Positions 41,537 to 54,422 of a DNA stretch of 64,000 bases are shown here, piece by piece. The stretch is taken from the NCBI RefSeq assembly GCF_947172395.1, contig NC_069095.1, positions 1,736,001-1,800,000 of the forward strand, given 5' to 3'. The notes under the pieces were generated by a model. It saw nothing but the letters and a program-made list of their open reading frames with translations. It was not told the origin of the DNA and did not search any database. The position numbers were made by a program, and so were the translations under genes. Origin of the DNA: Bicyclus anynana. Taxonomy: Eukaryota; Arthropoda; Insecta; Lepidoptera; Nymphalidae. The stretch's first letter is position 1, and every line of letters begins with the position of its first letter.

Positions 41537-41828
41537 CATCAACTCATATTCGGCTCACTGCTGAGCTCGAGTCTCCTCTCAGAATGGGAGAGGTTAGGCC
41601 AATAGTCCACCACGCTGGCCCAATGCGGATTGACAGACATCACACACGCAGAGAATTGTGAAAATTCTCTAGTATGCAGGTTTCCTCACGATGTTTTTGT
41701 GATGTGATATTAATTTTTTTTAAATGCACACAACTGAAAAGTTGGAGGAGCATGCCCCGGACCGGATTCGAACCCACACCCTTCGGAATCGGAGGCAGAG
41801 GTCATATCCACTGGGCTATCACGGCTCT
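41537..41828 (-). repeat. SINE family B, near full length
   Basis: Minus-strand copy with head reading GAGCCGTGATAGCCCAGTGG and all main body motifs. A short deletion removes CTTCACCGTTTGAGACA-type sequence near 41700. Confidence 0.83.
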
Positions 41829-42159
41829 TAACATACTTCTAAACATGGGTATATTTAAAATATTTGTTTTATAAAATACATATAAAGTAATCGTACTTAA
41901 TTTTTAACTTCCAAAGTACACAAATAGGTCGTACGAATGGAAATTTACTGTTAGTAAGACGCAGTGAGCGTTTTCTTAATGAAAAGACCACTATTTCCTA
42001 ATTATCCCAATGTAAGTACTATTTATAAACCGTTATAACCCCGAGCAAGTCATTACAGTGTTTGGCTTAGTAATATAAGTGTGGGCTCATTCTAGAGGTA
42101 ACTCCGGTAGTTCGGGTGACCACATTTAAAAATGAAATTTCAAAACCGTTTAGACCATA

Positions 42160-42356
42160 TCGTGCTTCCTACAAATATTATAGACGCGAAAGTTTGTATG
42201 GTTGTTTGTTTATTTGGATGTTTGTTACTCGTTAACGATTTAACTGAAATTTGGAATGGAAATATATTTTACTTTCATCCAGGAAAAATACATAGTTCCC
42301 GAGGGATTTGTGAAAATCTAAATTCCACTCGGACGAAATCGCGGGCACCCGATAGT
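42160..42356 (+). mobile_element. Helitron-like element, decayed
   Basis: AATATTATAGACGCGAAAGT at the 5' side, CATCCAGGAAAAATACATAG in the body, hairpin remnant CACTCGGACGAAATCGCGGG and CGATAGT at the end. Confidence 0.6.
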
Positions 42357-42374
42357 TTAAAATGAAATTTCAAA

Positions 42375-42640
42375 ACCAGTAGGCTAAGTTTACAAGTACT
42401 TTTGAAACGTCAAGTTTGACTATTTGTAATGACTCTACCACCGGTACGGAAGGCAGGTTCTGCTGAGAAGAACCGGCAAGAAACTAAACAGTTGCTCTTT
42501 TGAAAAAGAAATCATACAATATTACAATTATTAACATCATCAAAATTTTTTTCTGTTTTATTCCCTGTGTAGAGGTAAAAGCTGATCTAATATCCTCCAA
42601 GCATCTTTATCATTAAGGAACTCATTTAAAATTCTTTAAA
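42375..42640 (-). mobile_element. Jockey/CR1-like LINE, 3' end
   Basis: Reverse complement of the 3' UTR and ORF2 tail seen at 6560-6830: GTAGGCTAAGTTTACAAGTA, AAGAACCGGCAAGAAACT, and CATCTTTATCATTAAGGAAC. Confidence 0.72.
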
Positions 42641-42714
42641 ATTCTACATCAGTCTTTGGTGCTGTATACAGTTATACCAAATCTAATATATTACATTTTG
42701 TAAAGCTTCGCCAA

Positions 42715-42850
42715 CAGCCTTTATTCGTCCACAGCTAGACATAGGCCTTTCCGAGAGCGCGCCAACACACACGATCCTCCGCCTTCCTCATCCAGCCACT
42801 TCCCACTACCCTCTTGATGTCGTCGGACCATCTAGCTGGAGGGCTGCGTT
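42715..42850 (-). mobile_element. LINE 3' terminal fragment
   Basis: CGTCCACAGCTAGACATAGG and CTCTTGATGTCGTCGGACCA match the RTE-like terminus. Confidence 0.5.
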
Positions 42851-43328
42851 TGCTGAAATGAAATAAATGTAAAGCTTAGAACCATAAAATGGGAATAAAA
42901 CAGTTGACAATCCTCTTATAAATGGAGTGTCAGTATCAAACGAATCACCGGCAGTCAGTGGACAGCAAAATTCAAAACCTTAAAAACACCACTACCACGA
43001 CACCATGCACTCTCTCTGGCGACTGAGACTGCCTCGTTTTTATCTTACTTCGGTACAGTGGTTACTGTCTTCGGAACACGAGGTTCAGGGTTCGAGTATG
43101 AGATATTGAACTTTCTGCCAACTAAATTTAACCAGCCGTAGGCCACAGTTATTATCATTAACTGAAAGTAATCATTTTAAATTCAAACATCGCTAAGCCA
43201 ATTTAGAATATTTGGTGAGTCTAAGCTCCATATCCACTCTCATACAAGGCCTGACCTGTAGTGGGCTGTTAAAATAGGTTTAAAATAATGAGTCACTTAA
43301 AATCGAGTGACCGGTACCCTCCGGTTTT

Positions 43329-43660
43329 GACGGCCTCCGTGGCGCAGTGGTATGCGCGGTGGATTTACAAAACGAAGGTCCTAGGTTTGATCCCCAGCTG
43401 AGCAGATTGAGATTTTCTTAATTGGTCCAGGTCTGGCTGGTGGGAGGCTTCAGCCGTGGCTAGTTACCACCCTACCGGTAAAGACGTACCGCCAAGCGAT
43501 TTAGCGTTCCGGTATGATGCCGTGTAGAAACCGAAAGGGGTGTGGATTTTCATCCTCCTCCTAACAAGTTAGCCCGCTTCCATCTAAGACTACATCATCA
43601 CTTACCATCAGGTGAAATTGTAGTCAAGGGCTAACTTGTATAGAATAAAAATAAAAATAC
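43329..43660 (+). repeat. SINE family A, full length
   Basis: Head GACGGCCTCCGTGGCGCAGT, slightly damaged B box (GGTTTGATCCCC), complete body and tail. Confidence 0.87.
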
Positions 43661-45839
43661 CCTCCCAAGTCCTAAACGCCTGGTCACCCTAGCTGTAGCT
43701 CGTAAAGAGCGCCATAAACGGATGAAAATTTCAAGCTTCAACACTGCGACCACAGAAAACTGCCTCGGACTATAAGGCGCATGTTTAATTTATTATTGTT
43801 AGTAACATAACTTGATTACGAACTTTAACTTTTTATGGCCGAATAAAAATTTTTTAGGTACGGACCACGGGTTTGTTTTTTTTTTCATCAGCCGATAATT
43901 AACTTCTGTATGAAGGTAATTTCAATGTTTATTTACTGTTAATACGGAACATGCAACCTATAACCACGATATAAACGATTTTCTGTTTAAATAAACAAAT
44001 GGTATCTTTCATACAGAAAAAGTATTAGTGGTTTCTGAGGAATTGAAAAAACTTCAATATGCGAGGGATTTCACCAGTTTTTCAACCTTTAATCTTTTTC
44101 GAATTGAGAACACCCTCTTTTTGAACTCAGTTAAAAAATTAGCAAGATACCGCCCTTCCTATTATTGTTGAGAACTTTGCAGTACTATATTATACTCTCA
44201 TAGTATATATTATATTTTATAACACATTTGTTCGTAAAATGTCGCTTATTTCACCAATTTCAATATCGTAATGTATCTCATTACGCACATGTGCCGTAAA
44301 GTAATATAAAACCTTTATCATCCGTCTAAAAACGAACGCTAATTTTCTAATTCTTCGCAAAGAGTTTTATGTCAGAAGAGTGCTCAACATTTTATGAATA
44401 AAATTAACTTTTTAAGATAAAATATAAAAAACGTCGTAACACATTCGTGCGCTTTGATAATTACAGCCTCTGCTTCCTTACTATAGCTCTCGCCAAGGCT
44501 CGAACTGCAATATCGCCTCGGATGTAATTTTCAACTTACCGCTCTGATATCATAATGTACTATTATTAGATAACTCAATATTACAAATAAGCAAATAGCA
44601 AAAATTTTTTCTCAATTTTGAAAAGTGTTTTCACATTTATTGTGCTTTTAGTAAGAGCACTCCCAAGATAAATATTCAATTACTTGAACAAACCATGACT
44701 GTTTCTCTATTATATAAAATACCAAAGTTATTTCGAAGTTAAGTCATAAAGCCGTAACTGCAAATTCGCAGATGCAAGAAGAATAGCTTAAGTGAAAAGT
44801 TTGACGTTACTCTGACAGTATTAAGAGACTTTTCACATTGAGGGAACAATGGACAATAAAGAAACAGGTTATAACGAACTTTATGATGATACTCGTATTC
44901 TAAGCGAAGTTCTAAATAACCTTACACAAACTGAACCATCGTCTTGATATAGTTTACGAGCGATTTTGTTTTATAGATTTAAAACTTTTGGTGTCATTTC
45001 TTTCCTTAAAATTATTAAGGCAAAACAACGTTTGCCGGGTTATATAGTGTTAATATTATAAATAAGTGAACGATTGTCTTTAAAAACTGATTAAAATATT
45101 AATTGGCTCTACTCGGAGTCTTTTCTCTGCTAGACGATAGAAGACATACCTATGGTTCCGGAAATTGGTCGCTAACTATAGACCCGGCACTTGTACGATG
45201 AATCCATGGAATAGGACAACAGTTACTAGGACAACAAAATTGTTGCTTAGAATAAAAGTCTCACTAGGAAATACTCTCCTTGAATTTATCCTTAAGTTTG
45301 CCTGTCCATGGTTAGATCAAATTACTACGCACTACGCAGTAAATTATAAGGATGGGTAAATAATTGGCGTAAGTAATAAGTGTTTAACAAGTGAAATTAT
45401 AAAACAATGCACACGCTGTGTGAAAATTCAGAAAGCAACTGTCCACACATCAAAAATAAAAAAAAAACATTTGACTTTTCATCGCTACAAAACTTTTAAC
45501 AACGGATATGACACAATAAAAGAATCTTCCGACGAAGTTCCAACGTCCGGTTATTGTGAGAGGTGTCGAGCGCCCGGATAAGCAAAAGGAAGGCTCCTGC
45601 CTCCACAGTGCGATGCAGTTTGCACTTTGACAAGTTTTTGCCTTCTTTTTACAAGCCGTCTTTTGTTTCTGTGAAGCCAAAAGAAAAGAAAAGATAAGCG
45701 AAAGAAAACACAGACCAAACTTATTTCGCTGTGTTTGTTTTGTCGCAATTTAAAATGCGATTTAGTGTTACTCGTTTCCATTCGCGACTTCGTTTGCGGG
45801 GAACTTTTATTTTCACATTTTAGTCTGGCAGGATTTTTG
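43661..45839. other. No gene recognised
   Basis: AT-rich DNA with an AACCGACTTC-type fragment near 44095-44135. The frames at 45165-45359 and 45450-45781 lack domains. A 32-codon ATG frame at 44849-44947 has no supporting evidence. Confidence 0.4.
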
Positions 45840-46130
45840 CACAGATTTGACTATAATAGACTATAAACCATCATCATACAGAGGAAACTGAGCTTCTTTG
45901 GACACCTACAGAGAGAACCTCAGTTTTTGTTTCCAAGACTATTCTCAGAAGGAAAGATAACGGGCAAGGGAGCAACCGGTCGTCATAGAAGAAAATGGTT
46001 GGACGACTTTAGAGAGTGGACCAGACTTGACTACCCGAAACGCGTTGTGGAGGCCAGGAAGGCTTTTCGCATAGGTACCAGCGGCGAAGAGTCCATACAG
46101 GCCGATTCCCGCCGGGTTGCCTTTTAAAAT
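45840..46130 (+). mobile_element. LINE ORF2, C-terminal fragment
   Basis: The frame reads KLSFFGHLQRE...GKGATGRHRRKWLDDFREW, a common C-terminal motif (FGH...GR-RRK-WLDD) of insect non-LTR retrotransposons. No RT or endonuclease domain remains. Clade uncertain. Confidence 0.65.
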
Positions 46131-46554
46131 CCATGTGTGTATGTATGGGAAACTGGAGTTTGTATAAAGCGTTATGAATTTCCTTTACTTTGGGACGGCT
46201 TACTTTTGTCAAAACTCTACCCTTTGCCACTGATAGGCGATATTACTATTGCGATCAGTATCGCTAATGGCAACGCGTGATTATGATGATGATGAGACTA
46301 TGAACCAGATCTTCGGTGTTTTACAAGTTGGAGTTTGTTAGCTATGCTCCTACTACAGGTAAGGCTAAGTACTAATTAGGCTTTGGTGTTGGATCGTGGT
46401 AGGTTTTGGGAGTAAATAAGTCCAGACCCTCAAATGACCATATACATCGCAATGTTTAACCAAATCGCCCGTCAACAGACACTTTAATATATTGTGAAAC
46501 GGGCCTTCGTTGCATAACTCGTTAAGTTCATACTAGATGGCATCGCAGTCGTCA

Positions 46555-46890
46555 AGTATGGGTTAAGCTAAAAGTCCACCACGCTAGCCTAACGCGTATT
46601 TGTAGATTACACACACGTAGAGAATTAAGAAAATACTTAAGTATGCAGGTTTCCTCACGATGATTTTCCTTCACCGTTTGAGAAACGAGAGATGGGATCC
46701 GTACGATGCGGGTTAGTGGACGCAGTTGTACGACTTTCGATACAAAGAATAGGTACTAAAATCTATTTGATGCGATGCGTCCGATATATCAAAGAGGATC
46801 TGTAGACGCCTGCCATACTAATTAACGGAACGGATTCGAACACAGGCTCCAAATCGAAGGCAGAGGTCAAATCCACTAGAATATCTTGAA
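46555..46890 (-). repeat. SINE family B, decayed and interrupted
   Basis: Body motifs CACCACGCTAGCCTAACGCG and GTATGCAGGTTTCCTCACGA are followed by about 100 nt of foreign sequence before the degraded head (46826-46890). Confidence 0.6.
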
Positions 46891-47048
46891 ATATAGAAAT
46901 CACACTATCGAAATAATAAAATCATCGTTCCAGAGTAGCGACTAGACTTCTGATATGGGCCCTTTCTGCTTTTCTGCTCGTGTTCTAAATAATATAATAG
47001 TTAAAAAAAAACTAAAAAGCACGCACTAAAAATTAAAAATGTAGTTTT

Positions 47049-47278
47049 TTCGTATTCCTGACAGCATCCCTTTGAAACCCATTTCATGGGGGTGCATTTC
47101 AAATAGCCTGTCCGCCATCTTGGACGTCAGCCATATTAGATTTAAGTCACGTGATTATTTTTTTCGTATTCCTGACAGAAAACCCTTTCATTTGATATCC
47201 TTATCATGGGGATGGATTTCAAACAGCCAGTCCGCCATCTTGGGAAGGCCACCATATTGGATTTGTAATGACGTTTCT
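47049..47278. repeat. Two-unit 114-bp tandem repeat
   Basis: TTCGTATTCCTGACAG at 47049 and 47163 begins two units that share TCATGGGG-TG-ATTTCAAA, GTCCGCCATCTTGG and CCATATT-GATTT. Class unknown. Confidence 0.8.
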
Positions 47279-47721
47279 TAGCTAATCATGTATTGTCATC
47301 AGAACTCAGATGCAAAATTTCATCCTAATCGAATACCGGAAAGTGGGTCAAATTAAGACTTTCTTACATACATAGTTAGTTACAAGTGAAGCTAATATAT
47401 GCGAGTTAAAAAAGACAGAGAACTATCCGGAATTTGTACCAACGAGTAGTAGCAACAATAATAACATTAGAAACATCAGAAATGCGACCTCAGCACAGAC
47501 AGTAATAAAATGCAGACTTAACGTTTAATTTGCACACATCCGCCGCTGCGAATGGTTACATGACACGCGATCACCCACACAGACAAACACAGACACACAA
47601 CTAACGAATTAAAGACCTTGTTGCAACACAACACAATAATATACCTAGCTATACTTTGTATTCGTATTAAACGTTCAATGTTCAAAACAATCGTGAGAAA
47701 ACCTGTATACCTAAGTATTGT

Positions 47722-47802
47722 CCCTGCCAATCCGCATTGGGCCAGCGTGGTGGACTATTGGCCTAACCCCTCTCATTGTGAGAGGAGACTCATGCTCAAC
47801 AT
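47722..47802 (+). repeat. SINE family B, 3' fragment
   Basis: TGCCAATCCGCATTGGGCCA through GAGAGGAGACTCATGCTCAA. Confidence 0.65.
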
Positions 47803-47831
47803 ATATCTATGTACAACTGCTATATGTAATA

Positions 47832-48150
47832 CTAGCGGAGGCCCGCGACTTCGTCAGCCCTTAGACCTCTTTAATCCAGCCCTTACAGTAGTATCGCTGT
47901 AAAAATGGAGTAACTCCTCCCTTTTTCCCAACATTTCCCTTCACTGCTCTGCTCCTATTGATCGTAGCGTGGTGAAAATTATATATAACCTGCCCAGGAG
48001 TATATAGAATAATTTTACCCAGTTTCATTAAAATCCGTCGAATACTTTTTGTTTCTTTAACGAACATACAGACAGACAGACAAAAATTTACTGATTGCAT
48101 TTTTGACATCAGTAACGATCACTAATTACCCGTTGATCGAGAAGTATAGA
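47832..48150 (-). mobile_element. Helitron-like element (GACAGACA family), both ends
   Basis: Begins CTAGCGGAGGCCCGCGACTT (3' end reversed) and ends GAAGTATAGA, with (CAGA)n near 48067-48083. This copy links the GACAGACA family to the common 3' hairpin. Confidence 0.72.
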
Positions 48151-48269
48151 TATTGTAGATCAGTCGACGAATGAGTCAAATGTTAAAGTTACAAATTACC
48201 GAACCTAAGCGCAGAACAATAATGACGAGCCTATTCCGACCACAGACTACCAACTAAAATAAAAAAAAA

Positions 48270-48490
48270 ACAGGTCAAGTGTGTGTCGAGCCACGCTCAG
48301 TGTACGGTTCCGTAGATTAAGTTAGCACTTTAATTCCTTATGTAATGCACAAATATACGATAACATGGGAAGGACGATAAAAAATTCATCCTCACTTTGC
48401 ATGTAGGGAAGGACGGACAAACGGATGGATGGACAGACAAACTTAGTGAAACTATAAGGGTTCCTTGTGGACTACGGAACCCTAATGACG
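48270..48490 (-). repeat. GGTTCCGTA-type repeat fragment
   Basis: Contains GTACGGTTCCGTAGATTAAG and GGGTTCCTTGTGGACTACGG; related to 37240-37450. Class unknown. Confidence 0.5.
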
Positions 48491-48747
48491 TTTCAATACG
48501 TCGAAAAATACATACTCGTATTTACACTTTGATTCCACACGCCACAATATTACGGAAGCTGAAATCCTCTGTTGTAAGACATCAAAATCATTTTCAGTGA
48601 GAGATTTCAGACGAAGAAAGCGAGGCGCAAATGCCATAAAAAGGGTAATCTTGCAAACGTTAAATGTAACATTTACAATATACCATTTACGGAAAAAATG
48701 TATTATTATTATAGATATTTTTATAAACGGTAAGTATGTAAAGGAGA

Positions 48748-49062
48748 GCCGTGATAGCCCAGTGCATATGACCTCTGCCTCCGATTCCGGATGGTGTGGG
48801 TTCGAATCCGGTCCGGGGCATGCACCTCCAACTTTTCAGTTGTGTGCATTTTAAGAAATTAAATATCACGTGTCTCAATCGGTGAAGGAAAACATTGTGA
48901 GGAAACCTGCATACCAGAGAATTATCTTAATTCCCTGCGTGTGTGAAGTCTGCCAATCCGCATTGGGCCAGCGTGGTGGACTATAATATTGGCGGTACCC
49001 CTCTCATTCTGAGAGGAAACTCGAGCTCAGCAGTGAGCCGAATATGGGTTTATGACGACGAA
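48748..49062 (+). repeat. SINE family B, full length (best copy)
   Basis: Complete head GAGCCGTGATAGCCCAGTGC, B box GTGTGGGTTCGAATCC, body and 3' end GAGCTCAGCAGTGAGCCGAA. Contains ATATCACGTGTCTC, an E-box-like hexamer shared by other copies. Confidence 0.87.
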
Positions 49063-49861
49063 GTATATAAAGTATGGAGTAAATAATATTAAAAATAGAT
49101 TATCACGAACAAAAGTACATAATCCATTAATATTACCATTTACAACGAGAACCCGGTCCAAATCGAATAACTAGTTTTTGAGGAACGATACTTAGATGAT
49201 GAAAACAGAACCCCCTTTTTATTAAATCAGCTTAAAATAGTATCGCTAGCCATGGATTGGTAGACTTATCAATATCATAGTGACTTTACGTGTTGAAGTT
49301 TGCATGGATTCGTTCGGACCATAGACATCCCAATAATAAGGCTTATAGACTAGGCGTGTGAAACCTCCAAAATTCAAGAAAATAAATTCGATTTGTAACC
49401 GACTTGTATTCTAAGTTTTAAGTACTGTATAGACTTTTGTTTTATAACATCTGGATTAAGCTGTTATAAAAAATATATAGCCAGTTATCCATGACATTCA
49501 TCATAATTAGGTTCTTAATTATTCTTTATTCGGAATGTACCACGCCATTTCTATTGCCTTGTTATCGTGATTTCTATGGTTCAGACCTACTGATCTAGAT
49601 TGTTCACATGTCTTCACAAATATTTCAGACGAACTCGAATTCTAAATTCAAATAGTTCCGAACTTTGTTCCCAAGTAGAGCTTAGTTTTTCTGTGCCAAG
49701 GTTGGTACCACTAACTACGAAGAAATGTTGTATTCGATGTAGATTCTTTGAATTTCGGAATACATAAACCGATATTTCTGGGGATTCATACATATCTAAT
49801 TCCAAATTTATAGTAGAACAATACTTACAACCTTCATAAATTAGCAAATAAGTAAAACAAA

Positions 49862-50045
49862 TCCTACTAATATTATAAACGCGAAAGTTTGTATGGATGT
49901 TTATTTAGATGTTTGTTATTCTTTAACGCCGCTACTACTGAACCGATTCGGCTGAAATTTGGAATGGAAATAAATTTTCCTCTGGAATAACAAACACATA
50001 GGCAGGCTACTTTTTATTCTGAAAAAATCCATGGTTCATATAAAT
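49862..50045 (+). mobile_element. Helitron-like element, 3'-truncated
   Basis: ATCCTACTAATATTATAAAC start, body GCTGAAATTTGGAATGGAAA, stops after AAAATCCATGGTTC. Confidence 0.62.
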
Positions 50046-50414
50046 ATATAAATATAATATATGCCTGAATTAAGGCCCGACATGTAATTTGGTTATTATA
50101 TTAGTATTTCAAACGAACTGATGCCGGCGACCCAATACACTTAATCTTTGTCGGCGACTACGACGCGTGAAATTCAGTTTTTCAGCGGTTTTTTTTATAG
50201 ATACATCCAGTGTAAACGATATCGAGATCGGTTCAGAAGTTGCGGCGTTAAGGAGTAACAAACATACACATTTACAATTTTTTGCCAGAGAAATATTACC
50301 TATCTATTTTGTCTGTCTATCTTTTTTATCTTACTTCGATATACTATACTTAACTGAATTTGATACAATCGGAGTACCAGGCGCTCTTTAGTTTGGAATG
50401 AGTTCTTAATCTTC

Positions 50415-50711
50415 GACGGCCTCCGTGGCGCAGAGGTATGTGCGGTGGATTTACGAGACAGAGGTCCTGGGTTTGATCTCTGGCTGGGTTTTTTGGAGGA
50501 AGAAGAGTTTGTCTGGGAGGATTTCTTAAATGGTCCAGGTCTGGCTGGTGGGAGGCTTCGGCCGTGGCTAGTTGCCATCCTACCGGCAAAGACGTAGGTA
50601 CAGCCAAGCGATTTAGCCTTCCGGTACAATGTCGTGTAGAAACCGAAAGGGGTGTGGATTTTCATCCTCCTTCTAACAACTAACAGGTTAGCCCGCTTCC
50701 AAGATTGCAAT
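50415..50711 (+). repeat. SINE family A, tail-truncated
   Basis: Head GACGGCCTCCGTGGCGCAGA and the body to TTAGCCCGCTTCCAAGATTG, with a TTGGAGGAAGAAG insertion after the B box. The 136-aa minus-strand open frame is antisense to it. Confidence 0.82.
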
Positions 50712-51696
50712 AGGAATAAATATATAAAATAGGCATTGTGTAGTTAGAGTTATCGCAAATCATTATATTACGTAATGACCCTACATTTAATAAATTATAG
50801 CCATACGCCATTCCATCTTTATACCTAATCTATACAACATGCAATCCAATAAGGATATGAAAGATAATTAACATTAATTGGGTGAAATAAGCAATGCAAT
50901 GGCAATTGAAGCCTATTCCATTTGAATTGCCCTTTGGCTACTGCATAACTACGGGTCATTATAGTCATTATAATTATATACTGTCTAGTTTTTAGTTTAT
51001 GTAGGATTACTCTGGTTTATACGGTTCCGTAAATAAGAATGCCTCATATGCTTCAGTGTTCCCTACCATCTACAATATGGGTATCTTCAGGTCAAGAGTG
51101 AATAGGCATCTTCTAAGCAAGCGCGTTCCACCATAGGCTGCATCATCCCCTACCATCAGGCCGGGTGATTGCAACTAAGCGCTTGCTTAAACAAAGCTTA
51201 TGCAGGTCGCAGGTTCGAATCTTGGGTCAGGCAATGAAAATATTTAGGTTTTCAAAAAAATCCTTATTAGCAGAAATAATTTATTACTACTGCTGAATGG
51301 ATAGTATCCCATACTTATGAATTCAGTGGTTTAAAACTCCTCTGCCTCGGAGACAGTAGTACACAAGTCTCTTAACCGCTTGTGCTTACCGTACAAAAAC
51401 AATATGCCTAGTGATAATATATTGTTTTTGTACAAAATGAAAAATTCCTTCTACACTATAGGTTCATAGTACCTCAGGGTAGGCAGGGCATTTTTGCATA
51501 TATTAGTGCGCGCCACTGCTCGAAAAGCACGTCAAGCTTTCGGTTCCGGTAAGTCAGTATGAACATTAGAGTCAAATATTATTACCAGGCCAACCTGAAC
51601 TGGAGCAGTATCGTGGCTGTAAGCTCTAAAAACCCTGTCACATAAACAGAGATCAAACGCAGTGTCTCTACACAGACAAACAACGAGTTTTCAGTT
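50712..51696. other. No gene; possible SINE head
   Basis: GCAGGTCGCAGGTTCGAATC near 51203-51222 is a B-box-like motif of an unidentified SINE. A fragment at 51040-51160 resembles a LINE C-terminus and 3' end of the type at 61350-61470. Confidence 0.4.
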
Positions 51697-52241
51697 TTAG
51701 CTGGTGGAAGGCTTCGGTCGTGGCTAGTTACCACTTTACTGGTAATCCAAACGATTTAACGTTCCAGTACGATGTCGTGTAGAAACCAAAAATGGAGTTT
51801 CATTCTACGCCTAACAAATCAGCCTGTCTTCAAGTACTTCCATCTTAGATTGCATCATCCCTTACCATTAGGTGAGGTGAGGGTGAGGGTGTTCGCGTTT
51901 CGGCTTTGCTAGGAGAGGAGGGGTGAAGGACTTACTGGAGACTGCTTCTTGTCTTCACTCGCACTCACAATCACAGCCAAGTTTTATCACATAGTTTTTG
52001 TTAACATAAAAGCGTAACATAAAAAACAGATGAATTGTCGCGGCGCGTGCGCATAAAGCGTATATAGGTTGCGGTTGATTACGTGCGACTATTAATTTAG
52101 TTTTCAGCGGCGTTTAGGAATAACGGGGATTATGCGGGACAGAGACGTACTTATCGGATGCGTTGGAGTAGGAGAGGGAAGCGTTAGCTTGGCGCGAACA
52201 GAGGGTTGTAATCAAGAGCTAACTTGTAGAAAAAAAAATAA
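51697..52241 (+). repeat. SINE family A, 5'-truncated, split by an insertion
   Basis: The body runs to CCTTACCATTAGGTGAG at about 51880, and the expected tail resumes at 52205 (GTTGTAATCAAGAGCTAACT). The intervening ~320 bp begins near GTGTTCGCG and ends near CGCGAACAG, so its ends are inverted. Confidence 0.68.
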
Positions 52242-52599
52242 CGAACAACTTGATAAGGTGAATAACAGTTCAAGCTTTAAGTATATTTAGACCAGATTAT
52301 AATTTGCAAATAAAATAAACTAAAGGCGATGCCGTAAAAAGAGCGAACAAAGCTCAAAACTTAAGCAATAATGTGAGGTAATGAGCAAAAACAATTCATT
52401 TTCGAAGCAATTTCTCAGAAGCGCTACAAAACCGTCGCCGATGCTGGCAGTAATTATAGCTGACAGACTGCGCACATAAATATTCATCTTCTCTCGAGAT
52501 GGGGCCTCGCAACCAGCGGACGAACCGCCTGGACACTGGACACGGTAACATAAGTGAGTCCAAGTTATGTTGTTAGTTTTGTACATTGTGTGATGGAGG

Positions 52600-52760
52600 T
52601 TACGTACGATAAAAAACTGATAAGCCAACAAAACGACGCTGGCGCGACGACATCGTAGACGCAGCGGGGACCACTTGGACAAGGTTGGCGAGAGATAAAG
52701 ATATATGGAGAAGGATGAAGGAGGCCTGTGCCCAAAAATGGGCGTTCCAATAAATAATTG
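52600..52760 (+). mobile_element. RTE-like LINE ORF2, C-terminal fragment
   Basis: One frame (about 52619-52752) encodes KPTKRWRDDIVD-type and DKDIWRRMKEACAQKWAFQ then stop: the C-terminus of an RTE-like reverse transcriptase. The first residues read KPTKRRWRDDIVDAAG. Confidence 0.7.
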
Positions 52761-53780
52761 ACATAAAGCACTGATATAATATTAACAATGACGAAGAATT
52801 TTTCTGTCATAAAATACTTATTTATTAACATTTTAAATTGAAATTGACATGTTTAAAATTAATATTTATAATGTATAATGTTTTGCAATCACTTTTATAT
52901 TATTGGAAATAAAGGCTTCATTATAGTTATTAAGCCAACATAAAGTTATTTATTTTTCCAATACGATGAAGGATATATCTAAGATTTAACGTTTTTCTTG
53001 CTAAATTATATATATATTACTAGTGGAAACTAATTACAAAGTGACGTTCTTATTAGAAATGTTACTACGAACAAATCACATATTTTTTCAAGAAAAAACT
53101 TATTACTCACTATACCTATACATTGAAAAATATCTATTTTAATTTAAAAATAAAGCACTATTTAAATCGAACCGGTACTAATTTAAAAAGTCACTAAAAT
53201 ACAATAATAAATAGAGTACAACTACAAGCATGGCATATATTCTATGAGGGTTTTCACTTATGCCTCAGGTTCATAAATATTAGGATGGCACTTTCCTTGC
53301 ATGCCTGTTTGCAAAGTGTTGCTCTGTTTGTCGGATATGGTTTCCATTTACTATATTGTAGTCCAATTTGGTCTCTCAATCATAACATGAAAAATAGTAT
53401 TAAGCAGGTATAAATATACAAAAATATATGTACAGTCAAATACATAACCTACTTTTTGAAGTCGATTAAAAATGTATCAAAAACCAAATTGCGAATCTCT
53501 CATTCCATAGCCCAAGTCTCAGTGATCCGGGTCGAAATGGCAGCATTCCCGGCGATCCACTGTCCCGCTGTACTGCGATGATCGCAATCAAATCGATATC
53601 GCAGCGGCCGGCCAACGCCATCGAATGGCAAAGAAGACAATAACAACAACTAGATGGAATAATGGAATGAATTGCTTGTGTGATCGGATAAGCGACGGGT
53701 GAGATTCTTAATAGATGACTAGTCAGACTATAATGAATAATGACCGGGAATTACGGTTTAAAATGCTGTCCGAGGAACTT
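52761..53780. other. No gene recognised
   Basis: AT-rich; a small AACCGACTTC-type remnant near 53445-53470. Confidence 0.4.
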
Positions 53781-54090
53781 CTTTTTTATTTTTTACCCCT
53801 TTAGCCCTTGACTACAACCTCAGCTGATGGTAAGTAATGATGGAAGCGGGCTAACTTGTTAGGAAGAGATTAAAAATCCACACCTTTTGAGTTTCTACAC
53901 GACATCATACCGGAACGTTAAAACGCTTGGCGGGACGCCTTTGCCACTAGGATGGTAACTAGCCACGGCCGAAGCCTCTCACCAGCCAAACCAGAACCAA
54001 TTAAGAAAAACCTCAATCGGCCTAGCCGGGGATTGAACTCAGGGCCGTCTTGTAAATCCACCGCCATACCACTGCGCCACGGAGGTCGTC
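53781..54090 (-). repeat. SINE family A, near full length
   Basis: Minus-strand copy: the head reads GACGACCTCCGTGGCGCAGT, and the tail is at 53781-53830. Confidence 0.84.
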
Positions 54091-54422
54091 AAAAAACTAG
54101 ATGTATATTTAGTTAAAACATTGAAATTTTTATTCGGATTTATTTATTTCAAGTAGTCTTAGTATTTAGTACCTACCTATAGTACGCTATAGTAAGCGAG
54201 CTATCAACTGAGTCATCGGACCATAATAACCATAGTCCATAGCCAATTTGAATAGTCTACAAACTAGAAGATCAGGCCTCTAGCCAGATACAAATCAATT
54301 ATTTTCGAAGTTTTCGAAATAGAAAGAGAATCCATGAGTTACTTGGCTACAGTCCCAGGTTCTCTTTACAAGTGAGGAAACTTAAAGCATATAATACACG
54401 AGAAATATACCTACAAATATAA

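Noticed and set aside
44849..44947. 32-codon ATG reading frame
   Set aside because: No splice, homology or conservation evidence; a frame of this size is expected by chance.
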